The notes beneath the pieces were generated by a model. That model was given only the letters and a program-made list of their open reading frames with translations. It did not search any database and was not told the DNA's origin. This document shows, piece after piece, positions 18,455 to 26,900 of a stretch of 64,000 bases of DNA. This stretch comes from Flavobacterium sp. N1736 (GTDB lineage: Bacteria; Bacteroidota; Bacteroidia; Flavobacteriales; Flavobacteriaceae). The translations under genes were made by a program, and so were the position numbers. Where the stretch lies: positions 1,922,001 to 1,986,000 of the forward strand of contig NZ_CP109994.1 in the NCBI RefSeq assembly GCF_025947065.1, read 5' to 3'. Within the stretch, counting starts at the first letter, position 1, and each line of letters opens with the position of its first letter.

Positions 18455-19678
18455 TTATTCTGAAGTTTCCAATTGAAGTATTACGTTTTGATATCGTTTG
18501 CTGAGGGAGAATAATTGCTCTGCAAAAATCATAATTGCCAGCGGAATAAACAGGAATGAAGTTAAATCTTCTTCATATAAAAAGTACGTTGTTACAATAA
18601 AAATGCGTCCATATTCGAGATAATACATCCATTTTCGCTGTTCTAATAAAGCGCCGCAATTAATTAATGTTATGAGAATAAATAACAAAACAAAAACCTT
18701 ATCAAAAAGATCTAAAAGATCAAAATAATAGGTGAAAACAGTTAGAAATAAAGTACAGATTCCTAATTGAATATAAAGGTAATTTCGAAATCGAAGTCTT
18801 TGATGCGGATTACTTTTATCCTGCAAAAATCGTTTTTCTAATACGGGACGAATATCCTGATCCATATGCGCCGGACTTCCAAAAATGGCTTTCCATTTGG
18901 CTTTAAATCCTGAGGAACGTTTCCATAATTCGAAAATTTCAAAGTAATAATGAAAGTGCTGCCAAAGGAAACTATAACTTTTTAGCGGATGCGTTAATCC
19001 GTATTTTGGTTTTTCTTCTTCTTCCTGAAAAGTTCCAAAAATACGATCCCAAAAAGTAAACATATCGCCGTAATTTTTATCGAGATATTTCTCGTCAGAT
19101 GCGTGATGAACGCCGTGAATTGATGGCGTTACAAAAACATATTCGAGCCATTTTATTTTGCCAATAAGCTGTGTATGCGTGAAAAAGGAATATGCGCCAT
19201 GCACAATCAGCATTGTGATTACCATTGTGGGATGAAAACCAATAAAGGGTAAAACGCACCAAAATCCGGTTCTGACAATGGCCTGAAAAGTGGTGATTCT
19301 GGCGGCAGCTGTAAAATTAAATTCTTCGCTGTGATGATGTACTATATGCGCTGCCCAAAAAAAGTTGACTTCGTGACCTAATCTGTGATACCAATACCAG
19401 ACAAAATCTGTGGCGAGAATTAAGGCAAACCAAACAAATACATTACTGGGAATATCCAAAATTCGGTAATTATCATATATCAAATAATACAACTGATAAA
19501 AACTTGCGGCAATAAACAGGTTAATTAATCTTTCTGCAATGCCAATACTAATGTTCGAAACAGAGCTTTCGTAATTGAAAATTTCCGGTCTTTTTTTGTG
19601 CTGTGCCAGTTTATATTCTAAAAATAAAAAAAGGAAAAACGCCGGCATCGCAAACGCAAGAAAATTAATATGTTCCAT
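18455..19678 (-). CDS. Sterol desaturase / fatty acid hydroxylase family membrane protein
   Basis: 407 residues. The histidine boxes that bind the di-iron centre are seen as WYWYHRLGHEVNFFWAAHIV, HHHSEEFN and HGVHHASD, embedded among about four N-terminal transmembrane helices (LAFAMPAFFLFLFLEYKLA, SNVFVWFALILATDFVWYWY, and others). An extra C-terminal membrane region (YLYIQLGICTLFLTVFTYYF, VFVLLFILITLINCGALLEQ) makes it longer than minimal desaturases and resembles the alkylglycerol-monooxygenase-like branch. The reaction is an oxygen-dependent hydroxylation or desaturation of a lipid; the substrate is not known. Monocistronic. Confidence 0.9.
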   Translation of the reverse strand: MEHINFLAFAMPAFFLFLFLEYKLAQHKKRPEIFNYESSVSNISIGIAERLINLFIAASFYQLYYLIYDNYRILDIPSNVFVWFALILATDFVWYWYHRLGHEVNFFWAAHIVHHHSEEFNFTAAARITTFQAIVRTGFWCVLPFIGFHPTMVITMLIVHGAYSFFTHTQLIGKIKWLEYVFVTPSIHGVHHASDEKYLDKNYGDMFTFWDRIFGTFQEEEEKPKYGLTHPLKSYSFLWQHFHYYFEIFELWKRSSGFKAKWKAIFGSPAHMDQDIRPVLEKRFLQDKSNPHQRLRFRNYLYIQLGICTLFLTVFTYYFDLLDLFDKVFVLLFILITLINCGALLEQRKWMYYLEYGRIFIVTTYFLYEEDLTSFLFIPLAIMIFAEQLFSLSKRYQNVILQLETSE

Positions 19679-19751
19679 TTTTAAAAATTACTTTTTTGAT
19701 TTATAATACAAGTATCAAAATCGATTTAACCTGTTGTATGTAATTTATTTT

Positions 19752-19850
19752 TTAACACATAGAATCATAGATTTATGAACTCAAAAAAGGCGTTTCACTT
19801 GCATTAACAAACATAGCTATGTGTGAGAGTTTCTATGTTTCTATGTGTTT
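19752..19850. repeat. Imperfect inverted repeat downstream of glutamate dehydrogenase
   Basis: AACACATAGAATCATAGA on the left is mirrored by TCTATGTTTCTATGTGTT on the right, with an inner copy ATAGCTATGTGTG. It lies between the dehydrogenase stop and the next gene on the same strand and could terminate the dehydrogenase transcript. Confidence 0.55.
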
Positions 19851-19874
19851 AATATTTATTCAGCTTAACAAATT

Positions 19875-21161
19875 TTAATTCTGTTTGAATTTAGGCGTAT
19901 CTAGTGCCACTTCTTTTACAGATTGTGTATCGGCTACTTTTTGCAAAGCAATAATATAGGCAGCAATACGTGGCGTTACATTGTGTTTTGCCGCAATTCT
20001 GAAAACAGTTTCAAAACCTTTTTCTAAAATATCTTCTAATCTTGTATTGATTTGGTGAATTCTCCACGATTCTAAAAGCGAATTCTGAAGCCATTCGAAA
20101 TACGAAACCGTAACTCCGCCCGCATTTGCCAAAATATCAGGAACAACCAAAACATTATTGTCATGCAATATTTTATCAGCATCAGAAGAAACCGGGCCGT
20201 TTGCTGCTTCTATAATTATTTTAGCTCTAATATCATTTGCATTTTTTTGCGTAATAACATCTTCTTTTGCAGCCGGAATCAATACATCAACTTCTAAAAG
20301 CAATAAATCTTCGTGTTTTATAGCGACAGAATTTGGATAGCCTTTAATGCTTTTATTATTCAGATTATAATACAAAATCAGCTCCGGAATATTCAATCCT
20401 TCAGGGTTATAAAAGGCTTCAGAAACATCACTGACTGCGACTATCTTTAATCCTTTTTCATATAAAAATAGAGCCGAATGCAATCCTACATTTCCAAATC
20501 CCTGAATAGCAGCTGTGGATCTTGCAGGTCTAAGTTTTAATTTTTGAAGTGCCAAAAGTGTAATAATGCTTACGCCTCTTCCAGTTGCTTCTACTCTGCC
20601 TAAAGAACCTCCAGAATGCAAATGTTTTCCGGTTACTACGGCATGAATTGGTTTACCGTGAACTAATGAAAATTCATCCATTAACCAGCCCATTTCGTCT
20701 GGTCCGGTTCCCATATCCGGCGCAGGAACGTCTTTTTCAGGTCCAAAAATATCTGATAAAGCTTTTGTATACGCTCTTGTTATTTTCTCTAATTCTGTTT
20801 TAGAAAGTGTTTTCGGATCACAAATAATACCGCCTTTTGCTCCTCCAAACGGAATTCCGGTTACAGCAGATTTCCAGGTCATCCAGGCTGCCAATGCTTT
20901 TACCTCGTCAAGATTTACGGCATTATCATAACGTATTCCACCTTTTGACGGGCCTAAAGCTGTATTGTGAATGACACGATATCCTTCGAAGTTTTGTACG
21001 TTTCCATTATCCAAAACAATAGAAAAATTAACGACTATTTGTTTTTCCGGCCTTTGCAATTTCTGCCTGATTGATTCATCAAGATTTAAAATATCGGCGG
21101 CGATATTAAAGCGATCAATCATGGATTGAAAGGGATTCTGTTTAATTATTTCTGCACTCAT
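19875..21161 (-). CDS. Glu/Leu/Phe/Val dehydrogenase (glutamate dehydrogenase type)
   Basis: 428 residues, the usual size of hexameric NAD-linked glutamate dehydrogenases. The substrate-binding motif GYRVIHNTALGPSKGGIRYD, the catalytic lysine in PFGGAKGGIICDP, the dinucleotide-binding AAIQGFGNVGLHSALFLYEK and the C-terminal EAANGPVSSDADKIL and VVPDILANAGGVTVSYFEW are all present. It interconverts glutamate and 2-oxoglutarate with ammonia in the cytoplasm. The gene is preceded by a short open frame and a terminator-like hairpin (21350-21493), which suggests attenuation control. Cofactor choice is not certain. Confidence 0.93.
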   Translation of the reverse strand: MSAEIIKQNPFQSMIDRFNIAADILNLDESIRQKLQRPEKQIVVNFSIVLDNGNVQNFEGYRVIHNTALGPSKGGIRYDNAVNLDEVKALAAWMTWKSAVTGIPFGGAKGGIICDPKTLSKTELEKITRAYTKALSDIFGPEKDVPAPDMGTGPDEMGWLMDEFSLVHGKPIHAVVTGKHLHSGGSLGRVEATGRGVSIITLLALQKLKLRPARSTAAIQGFGNVGLHSALFLYEKGLKIVAVSDVSEAFYNPEGLNIPELILYYNLNNKSIKGYPNSVAIKHEDLLLLEVDVLIPAAKEDVITQKNANDIRAKIIIEAANGPVSSDADKILHDNNVLVVPDILANAGGVTVSYFEWLQNSLLESWRIHQINTRLEDILEKGFETVFRIAAKHNVTPRIAAYIIALQKVADTQSVKEVALDTPKFKQN

Positions 21162-21349
21162 TTTTATATTTTTTAATTGGGGTTATTTTTTTAATTTAGA
21201 ATTTTACCTGAGTCTCTTTAAACAAGAGAATTGTTATTGTAAACAATTAATTTGTCTACAACACGGAATTTTAATCCGACAGCATTGCATCATTATATTG
21301 GTATTTCTATTTGATCTCATTTTATTGATTTTTTAATAGTTCTAAAAAA

Positions 21350-21374
21350 AGCCTTTCATGGTGCATGAAAGGCT
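21350..21374 (-). terminator. Terminator-like hairpin upstream of glutamate dehydrogenase
   Basis: A 10-bp perfect stem, GCCTTTCAT with ATGAAAGGC and an A/T closing pair, around loop GGTGC. On the minus strand it is followed by a run of T (TTTTTTTAG), as in an intrinsic terminator. It sits 33 bases after the stop codon of the 28-codon reading frame and 189 bases before the dehydrogenase start. Confidence 0.75.
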
Positions 21375-21406
21375 AAAAAAAAAATAACTAACAAGTCCAT
21401 TTTCTA

Positions 21407-21493
21407 TTAACGCCATTTCATTGCAGAATCTATCATGCAACACATCGTGATGCTGCACATGACCTGAATGATATTTCGACTATAGTTTCTCAT
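21407..21493 (-). CDS. Candidate 28-residue leader peptide, Met/Cys-rich
   Basis: The frame reads MRNYSRNIIQVMCSITMCCM then IDSAMKWR and stop. Five methionines and three cysteines in 28 residues are unusual. A -7 box matching TAnnTTTG (21502-21509, TAAATTTG on the minus strand) lies 8 bases before the ATG, so the transcript would begin almost at the start codon. A terminator hairpin follows. This is the layout of a leader peptide/attenuator controlling glutamate dehydrogenase or of a tiny independent gene. No conservation test could be done, so it stays a candidate. Confidence 0.4.
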   Translation of the reverse strand: MRNYSRNIIQVMCSITMCCMIDSAMKWR

Positions 21494-21501
21494 TGTTATG
21501 G

Positions 21502-21509
21502 CAAATTTA
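21502..21509 (-). promoter_or_regulatory. -7 box of candidate leader transcript
   Basis: TAAATTTG on the minus strand matches the Bacteroidota consensus TAnnTTTG exactly. No good -33 box is seen 17-21 bases upstream; AT-rich palindromic sequence lies there instead. Confidence 0.45.
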
Positions 21510-21615
21510 TAAATATAATTTATAAATTCTATAGAATTAGTCGAGTTTATTTTTATTATTATAAAACTTAACTCAAAATCGCCTGTAAATTAACGAATTA
21601 AGCTACGAAAAAAAT

Positions 21616-22491
21616 TTACCTAAATTGAGAAATCACAATCAAAACAATGGCAATTAAGGCTAAAAAGATGCCGATGAAGTTAATTTTGGATAGTTTTTCC
21701 TTGAAAAAAAGCAGACCAACAAGGCTTCCTAAAATGATAACGCCCATATTCATTCCAGCAAAAACGGTCGACGGATTTTCTGAAAATGCTTTGTGTGCTT
21801 TTAGGTAAAACAAGATATTTCCGAAATTAAAAAGTCCGACCAAACCTCCGAAAAAGATGTTTTTAAGTTCTAATTTTACTTTTTTCAAAGCAACTTCGTA
21901 AACCACAATAAGCAGGGAAATTGCAAGCGAAATATCAAAGACAATAAATAAAGAAGTTGTGTACGGCAAATTGGTGTAAAGTGCAATTTGCTTAAAAAGG
22001 ATATCGATTAATCCGAAACCTACTAAAACCACAGCCGGATAAATCCATTTGTTTTCTTTATTTTCTGATTGTTTTTTTAAGATGAATAACAAGGCTAAAA
22101 AGCCAATTATGATTCCCAGAACTTTATAAGTATTGAATTCTTCTTTAAAGATAAACCAAGCGGCAAGTATGGGAATAAAAAGTGATAATCGTTGTGCAGC
22201 ATCTGTTTTTACGATTCCCATATGTTTTATGGAAGCAATCAAAAACAGAAAAATGACAGGTAATAAAACACCTACCGCAAGATAAATATTCCACGGAGCT
22301 TTTGAGTCTATTGCAGAAATATCGGGACTAAACGTAAAATAGCAAAGCAGCAAGGCAAATACATAATTAAAAGCTACAATTTGAATTGGACTGCTATTAT
22401 ACTTTCGGGTTATTTTAAAAATTACACCAACAGTTACGCTACAAAGAATACTTAAAACAAGAAATAACATATTATTACATTTTGATTGCAA
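21616..22491 (-). CDS. EamA/DMT family transporter
   Basis: 291 residues with ten predicted transmembrane helices in two five-helix halves (for example MLFLVLSILCSVTVGVIFKI, IIIGFLALLFILKK, FNFGNILFYLKAHKAFSE, INFIGIFLALIAIVLIVISQ), the architecture of drug/metabolite exporters. The RLSLFIPILAAWFIFKEEFN segment and the equivalent NMGVIILGSLVGLLFFKEKL segment are the duplicated EamA motif. The substrate is unknown. It lies 40 bases after the 2OG-Fe(II) oxygenase gene on the same strand and may be cotranscribed. Confidence 0.88.
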   Translation of the reverse strand: MQSKCNNMLFLVLSILCSVTVGVIFKITRKYNSSPIQIVAFNYVFALLLCYFTFSPDISAIDSKAPWNIYLAVGVLLPVIFLFLIASIKHMGIVKTDAAQRLSLFIPILAAWFIFKEEFNTYKVLGIIIGFLALLFILKKQSENKENKWIYPAVVLVGFGLIDILFKQIALYTNLPYTTSLFIVFDISLAISLLIVVYEVALKKVKLELKNIFFGGLVGLFNFGNILFYLKAHKAFSENPSTVFAGMNMGVIILGSLVGLLFFKEKLSKINFIGIFLALIAIVLIVISQFR

Positions 22492-22531
22492 AAATAAGGT
22501 TTATCTGTTTTATACTTTCAAAAAAAACGTA

Positions 22532-23125
22532 TTAATCGCTCTTTAACCAGCCTGTAATACTCATTCTGGTATTTTGTGTAACTAAAACCTCATGAACTAA
22601 TTCGTTACTTTTAAAGAAAACAGTTTTGCCTTGGGTGGGCGCAATTTTCTGGTTGTTATTTTCCTGATGAATCATTAATTCTCCTCCGTCAGATTCTTGC
22701 CAATTACTGTTTAAATAACTGATCATCGAGTATTTTCTGCTTGGATTATTTTTGAATTGGTCTAAATGTTTTAGATAAAAATCACCTTTTTCGTAAAGTG
22801 CATAATGAAATTCATAACCTGTAATTCCGGTATAACAGCTTTCATTTAAGTATAATATGAAGGCGTCTATTTTATCAAAAAAATCATTTTCGAAAACATT
22901 ATTATGCTTTTTATCAAGCCAATATATAGAATCGCTTCTAATTGCGCCATCATAAGAGGGTTTCTCAGAATTGCCAATTCCGGCTGCGAGCAATAAACTT
23001 TTCTCGTTTAAATCAAGCAAATTTTGCTTTAAGTGATTTGCCAGTTCAGGACTTAAAAAATGTTCTGATATTCCAACTTTATTCTCCAAATAACTTGCAA
23101 TCAAATCTTCGAAACTATCTTCCAT
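22532..23125 (-). CDS. 2OG-Fe(II) oxygenase (prolyl 4-hydroxylase-like)
   Basis: 197 residues from the chosen start. The open frame extends to an ATG at 23206, but that would place the start inside the inverted-repeat element at 23200-23305 and add a poor 27-residue tail, so the ATG at 23125 (MEDSFEDLIASYLENK) is preferred. The double-stranded beta-helix has the iron ligands His-Leu-Asp (YLKHLDQFKNN) and a distal His (NELVHEVLV), and the 2-oxoglutarate-binding Arg in NTRMSITGWLK. GGELMIH is the family strand between them. It hydroxylates an unknown protein or small molecule in the cytoplasm. Confidence 0.88.
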   Translation of the reverse strand: MEDSFEDLIASYLENKVGISEHFLSPELANHLKQNLLDLNEKSLLLAAGIGNSEKPSYDGAIRSDSIYWLDKKHNNVFENDFFDKIDAFILYLNESCYTGITGYEFHYALYEKGDFYLKHLDQFKNNPSRKYSMISYLNSNWQESDGGELMIHQENNNQKIAPTQGKTVFFKSNELVHEVLVTQNTRMSITGWLKSD

Positions 23126-23199
23126 TTTTGTTTTGGGAAAACTACAATTGCAGTCAACGTAGCAAGGTAGTTTAATTAAAAATGGGAATGGGTTTATTA

Positions 23200-23305
23200 T
23201 TGTCATTTCGACCGAAGGGAGAAATCACACACGTAACTCGACAAAGATTGACGATTTTGATTGCGGAGTTTCTGGTGTGATTTCTCCCTTCGGTCGAAAT
23301 GACAA
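23200..23305. repeat. Long inverted-repeat element, copy B (31-bp perfect arms)
   Basis: Left arm 23200-23230 (TTGTCATTTCGACCGAAGGG and on) and right arm 23275-23305 are exact reverse complements over 31 bases. The core (23231-23274) shares CTCGACAAAGATTG, CGATTTT, TGC, GA and TTTCT in order with the element at 6110-6213. It lies 13 bases past the stop of the MoxR-like gene on the minus strand, so it may end that transcript. Confidence 0.85.
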
Positions 23306-23318
23306 CTACTATGAGAAC

Positions 23319-24782
23319 TTACAATTTACTAATATAACTTCCGTACATATCTTTAAACTGGTGTCCTTGCGCGAAGCGGTCTTTGCTTAATTTTTTGTAT
23401 TCTACCAATCCCCATAAAATAAATTCTTTGAAAAAATATTTATCTTCTTTGTCTAATTCAGGCTGGTATTTTTTCACCAGAATATCTAATGGTGTTATTT
23501 CATTCAGAATTTCCTGATATTCTGAATCACTGGCATCGTCTAATAATTCGAAACCGCTTTCGGCAAAAAACCATTCGATCAAATCAGAATATGGTGTTTT
23601 TTCTCCCGGTTTTTCCAGTTTTTCTATTTTTGGCAAAAGCGTAGGGAATAAAGTTCTAATTGCAGATCCTATTAAATTTTGTGCAACGGCAGCTGCTCCC
23701 TCCTGCTCTCCTTCATAAACTAACTCTACTTTTCCTGTAATGGCCGGAATAATTCCGATAAAATCAGATAAACGCAAAGTCGTCTGATCAATTCCTGCTT
23801 TTAAAGCGCGGCGTTCTGCTGTACTAATTAGGTTTTCGAAAGCTGTAATGCTCATTCTGGCACTTACACCACTTTTATTGTCGATATATTCGCTGTCGCG
23901 TGCCTCAAAACTAATTTGTTCTAAAATGTCACGAGCCAGACTTGGTACGTAAACAATATCACTTTGATTTTTATCTAATTTCGCTTCCTGTTCTGTAATT
24001 GTTCTCGCAATTGCTACACTTTCAGGATAATGTGTTAGAATTTGAGAACCAATTCTGTCTTTTAAAGGCGTAACTATACTTCCTCTGTTTGTATAATCTT
24101 CCGGGTTTGCAGTAAAAATAAATTGCATATCCAGCGGCATTCTCAATTTGAAACCTCTAATTTGAATATCGCCTTCCTGCAATATATTAAACAATGCAAC
24201 CTGAATTCTGGCTTGCAAATCAGGTAATTCGTTGATCACAAAAATAGATCGGTTCGCTCTGGGAATCATTCCGAAGTGAATTACGCGATCATCTGCATAA
24301 GATAATTTTAAATTCGCCGCTTTTATTGGGTCAACATCTCCAATTAAATCAGCAACGGTAACATCTGGTGTTGCCAGTTTTTCGAAGAAACGTTCGTTTC
24401 TGTGTAACCAAGAAATTGGTGTTTCGTCTCCTTTTTCTGCAATAAGATCTTTTGCAAAACGTGAAATCGGATTTAACGGATCGTCATTAATTTCTGAACC
24501 TGAAACAAACGGAATATATTCATCCAGCAATTCGACCATTTTGCGCGCCAAACGTGTTTTTGCCTGACCGCGAAGTCCTAACAAATTAATATTATGGCGT
24601 GATAAAATAGCGCGCTCTAACTCCGGAATTACGGTATTTTCGAAACCATGAACGCCTTCAAAAACCGGTGCTCCCGATTTTATTTTTTCACGCAAATTAT
24701 TTCGCAATTCATCTTTAATACTTGTAGTTTTATATCCTGCGGCTTTTAATTGACCAAGTGTATTTATGTTTTCTATTTTCAT
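23319..24782 (-). CDS. MoxR/magnesium-chelatase-like AAA+ ATPase
   Basis: 487 residues. A P-loop at 69-76 reads GLRGQAKT, with Ala instead of the second Gly of the usual GxxGxGKT. The Walker B/sensor region contains ANRSIFVINELPDLQARIQV, followed by NILQEGDIQIRG and LDMQFIFTANPEDYTNRGS (sensor 1 Asn), as in the BchI/ChlI magnesium-chelatase I family. Residues 350-487 are a lid and helical tail. Together with the VWA-domain protein upstream it forms a MoxR-VWA pair, a chaperone-like metal-insertion or protein-maturation module. Function in this organism is not known. Confidence 0.88.
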   Translation of the reverse strand: MKIENINTLGQLKAAGYKTTSIKDELRNNLREKIKSGAPVFEGVHGFENTVIPELERAILSRHNINLLGLRGQAKTRLARKMVELLDEYIPFVSGSEINDDPLNPISRFAKDLIAEKGDETPISWLHRNERFFEKLATPDVTVADLIGDVDPIKAANLKLSYADDRVIHFGMIPRANRSIFVINELPDLQARIQVALFNILQEGDIQIRGFKLRMPLDMQFIFTANPEDYTNRGSIVTPLKDRIGSQILTHYPESVAIARTITEQEAKLDKNQSDIVYVPSLARDILEQISFEARDSEYIDNKSGVSARMSITAFENLISTAERRALKAGIDQTTLRLSDFIGIIPAITGKVELVYEGEQEGAAAVAQNLIGSAIRTLFPTLLPKIEKLEKPGEKTPYSDLIEWFFAESGFELLDDASDSEYQEILNEITPLDILVKKYQPELDKEDKYFFKEFILWGLVEYKKLSKDRFAQGHQFKDMYGSYISKL

Positions 24783-24869
24783 ATTATTTGTTTAAAAATT
24801 GAAAGATTTAATAGTTTAAAAATTCAATTATTTTTTATTGTGTTGTTAAAAACCTTCATTAAACGAGCA

Positions 24870-24920
24870 CTTCTCCCGTCCCGAAGCTTCGGGATCTGGA
24901 CGCTCAGCGTGACAGCTGAA
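24870..24920. repeat. Short palindromes between VWA and ATPase genes
   Basis: TCCCGAAGCTTCGGGA (24879-24894) is a 16-base perfect palindrome, followed by ACGCTCAGCGT (24900-24910), another small palindrome. The segment is markedly GC-rich in the 175-base gap and looks like a fragment of an interspersed repeat. It may weaken readthrough between the two genes. Confidence 0.5.
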
Positions 24921-24957
24921 ACTTTTGTTCCTCTGAACCTTTGCAACTTTGAATTTA

Positions 24958-26076
24958 TTAACGAACTCTCTTCTTCCTATTCGTTTCATAATCTTCAAAA
25001 ATCATTTCGCCCAAACCTTTAAGTCCGGTGTAAAATGCTTTTCCCTGATTGGCTTCTGTAAAATGATTTACAAAACGCTGCAAATACGGATCGTTTGCAA
25101 TCATAAAAGTCGTAATGGGTATGTGCAATTTTCTGGCTTGCTGTGCCTGCGTATAACATTTGTCTACAATATATTCGTCGAGACCATTACTATTCATATA
25201 ATAAGAACCATCGCGTTCACGTACGCAGCTTGGTTTTCCGTCGGTAATCATAAAAATCTGTTTGTTGGTATTTCGCTTTCTGCGTAAAATATCCATCGCC
25301 AATTGTAAACCTGCAACTGTATTGGTGTGGTATGGACCAACTTGCAGATACGGTAAATCTTTAATTGGAATTGTCCATGCATCGTTTCCAAAAACCAAAA
25401 TATCAAGTGTGTCTTTTGGATAACGGGTTGTGATTAATTCGGCTAAAGCCATCGCTACTTTTTTGGCAGGCGTAATTCGGTCTTCGCCATACAAAATCAT
25501 ACTGTGGCTGATGTCGATCATCAAAACGGTACTCATTTGGGCTTTGTATTGCGTTTCTTCTACAACCAAATCATTTTCGGTAAGCATGAAACTTTCTACG
25601 CCGTTATTAACTTGTGCATTTCGCAAACTTTCGGTTAAGGAAATACGCTCTAAACCATCGCCAAAATTAAACTCACGAAATTCTCCGGTATGTTCATCTC
25701 CATTTCCGGCATGTTTTGTTTTGTGATTTCCGTTTCCGGAACGCTTTAAATTTCCGAAAATTTGATCTAAGGCTTGTTGTCTAATGGCACGTTCTGTTTT
25801 AGCTGTGATACCAAAACCATCAGTTCCATCTTCTTTAACCTCGTCTTTTATGTAACCTTTCTTTTTTAAATCTTCGATAAAATCATCGATTGTGTAGTTT
25901 TCGTCGGTAAGTTTATATTCTTTATCCAACTCCCGAAGCCAGTCTATAGCCTCATCGAAATCGCCCGAAGTATGGGTGATGAGCTCTTTAAAAATACCAA
26001 AAAGCTTTTCAAACGGAGACTGAAACGGGGCTTCGTATGTCTTAAAATAAAAACCTTTTTTAAATTCGTTTTTCAT
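24958..26076 (-). CDS. VWA-domain protein, partner of the MoxR-like ATPase
   Basis: 372 residues. The von Willebrand A domain occupies about 180-365. The metal-ion-dependent adhesion site is intact: DxSxS at 188-192 (MIDISHSM), a Thr in GPYHTNTVAGLQLAMDIL, and Asp in MITDGKPSC. The N-terminal 180 residues are helical and charged with a glycine/histidine-rich stretch (KRSGNGNHKTKHAGNGDEHT). In MoxR systems the VWA protein binds the ATPase or the substrate through Mg2+. The gene lies upstream of the ATPase gene on the same strand, 175 bases apart. Confidence 0.87.
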   Translation of the reverse strand: MKNEFKKGFYFKTYEAPFQSPFEKLFGIFKELITHTSGDFDEAIDWLRELDKEYKLTDENYTIDDFIEDLKKKGYIKDEVKEDGTDGFGITAKTERAIRQQALDQIFGNLKRSGNGNHKTKHAGNGDEHTGEFREFNFGDGLERISLTESLRNAQVNNGVESFMLTENDLVVEETQYKAQMSTVLMIDISHSMILYGEDRITPAKKVAMALAELITTRYPKDTLDILVFGNDAWTIPIKDLPYLQVGPYHTNTVAGLQLAMDILRRKRNTNKQIFMITDGKPSCVRERDGSYYMNSNGLDEYIVDKCYTQAQQARKLHIPITTFMIANDPYLQRFVNHFTEANQGKAFYTGLKGLGEMIFEDYETNRKKRVR

Positions 26077-26182
26077 AATTCTAAAATTACGTTATTTTAG
26101 AATTACGAAAAAAGAAACGTTTATTAATTTTTAGTTAAAAAATTTGCATAAAAAGAACCAAAATTAGGCAGAAGTATACTAA

Positions 26183-26566
26183 TTATTCAAACTTTCCGTC
26201 CAGGTAAAACCATTGATTATTTTCGGATTTAAAAGTCGAAAATTCATAATGTATCTGTGATTTATTATTTGCATCTAAAAAATGGGCTTTAAATTCAACT
26301 GTATTTTTAGTAAAACTTAAAATTTTCAATTTTTGCCATTTATTACTTGTTGCCCAGTTTAAAATTTCTTCTTTTGAATAATATTGTCTTTCTGAAACAT
26401 AAGTGGTTTCTAAAAGATAATCGGCATTATGCATTACATAAGCTGAATATCTCGAACGCATTAAAGCTAAAGCTGTTGGCGCTTTTTGATTGTTTTCAAG
26501 GTATAATCCGCAGCAATCCTGAAATAATAAACCTGTATCGCAAAAACACTTTTTATTCTCCATCAA
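26183..26566 (-). CDS. YchJ-family protein (SEC-C type)
   Basis: 127 residues. The N-terminal zinc-binding motif CFCDTGLLFQDCCGLYLE is a SEC-C-like Cys cluster, followed by APTALALMRSRYSAYVMHNA and YLLETT, the YchJ signature, and a C-terminal NTF2-like part with WFYLDGKF. The family is widespread, with function poorly known. The start overlaps the end of the small acidic gene by 14 bases, so the two are translationally coupled. Confidence 0.9.
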   Translation of the reverse strand: MMENKKCFCDTGLLFQDCCGLYLENNQKAPTALALMRSRYSAYVMHNADYLLETTYVSERQYYSKEEILNWATSNKWQKLKILSFTKNTVEFKAHFLDANNKSQIHYEFSTFKSENNQWFYLDGKFE

Positions 26567-26780
26567 CTTGTTCTTCGCCGTTGATTTTTACATGCAGCTG
26601 ATTTAACAAAACCTGATATCTGCTAATTTCTCTTAATTCTTCATCTTCTTCGGCATGATCCAGCATTTCGTCTAAAGTATCACTTACTTCAAGCAGTTTA
26701 TTATTGGCTTCTCTATCTTCTTTTGCAGCTATCAAATCGATAATTTCCTGCACTTTTATTTTTAAATCTTCAAATTTCAT
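26553..26780 (-). CDS. Small acidic coiled protein, unknown function
   Basis: 75 residues, almost wholly helical and strongly acidic (DHAEEDEELREISRY, NGEEQVDGE). No family is recognised. It overlaps the YchJ gene by 14 bases and shares its strand and spacing, which supports it as real. It is likely cytoplasmic. Downstream sequence places it in one transcript with YchJ. Confidence 0.75.
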   Translation of the reverse strand: MKFEDLKIKVQEIIDLIAAKEDREANNKLLEVSDTLDEMLDHAEEDEELREISRYQVLLNQLHVKINGEEQVDGE

Positions 26781-26805
26781 ATTTATATGTATTGTTGTTT
26801 TTTGT

Positions 26806-26899
26806 TTCAGGGTTCAAGTTTCAGGTTTCAGGTTTCAGGTTTCAGGTTACGTACGTTGCGCACAACTTGAAACCTGAAACTAATAAAACCTGAAACTTT
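26806..26899. repeat. TTTCAGG tandem repeat with inverted copy
   Basis: Several copies of TTTCAGG in tandem (26806-26846) are followed, after GTACGTTGCGCAC, by complementary AACTTGAAACCTGAAACT and AAACCTGAAACTTTT. The two halves can pair as a long hairpin. It lies between two small genes on the minus strand, downstream of the 48-residue gene. A TTTCAGG-type word recurs at 27933-27967. Confidence 0.75.
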
Positions 26900-26900
26900 T

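Noticed and set aside
21162..21509. Riboswitch before glutamate dehydrogenase
   Set aside because: No recognisable aptamer core was found; the frame-plus-terminator reading is simpler.
26806..26899. Possible CRISPR or microsatellite locus
   Set aside because: The TTTCAGG copies are contiguous with no spacers and have an inverted half, so this is a hairpin-type repeat.
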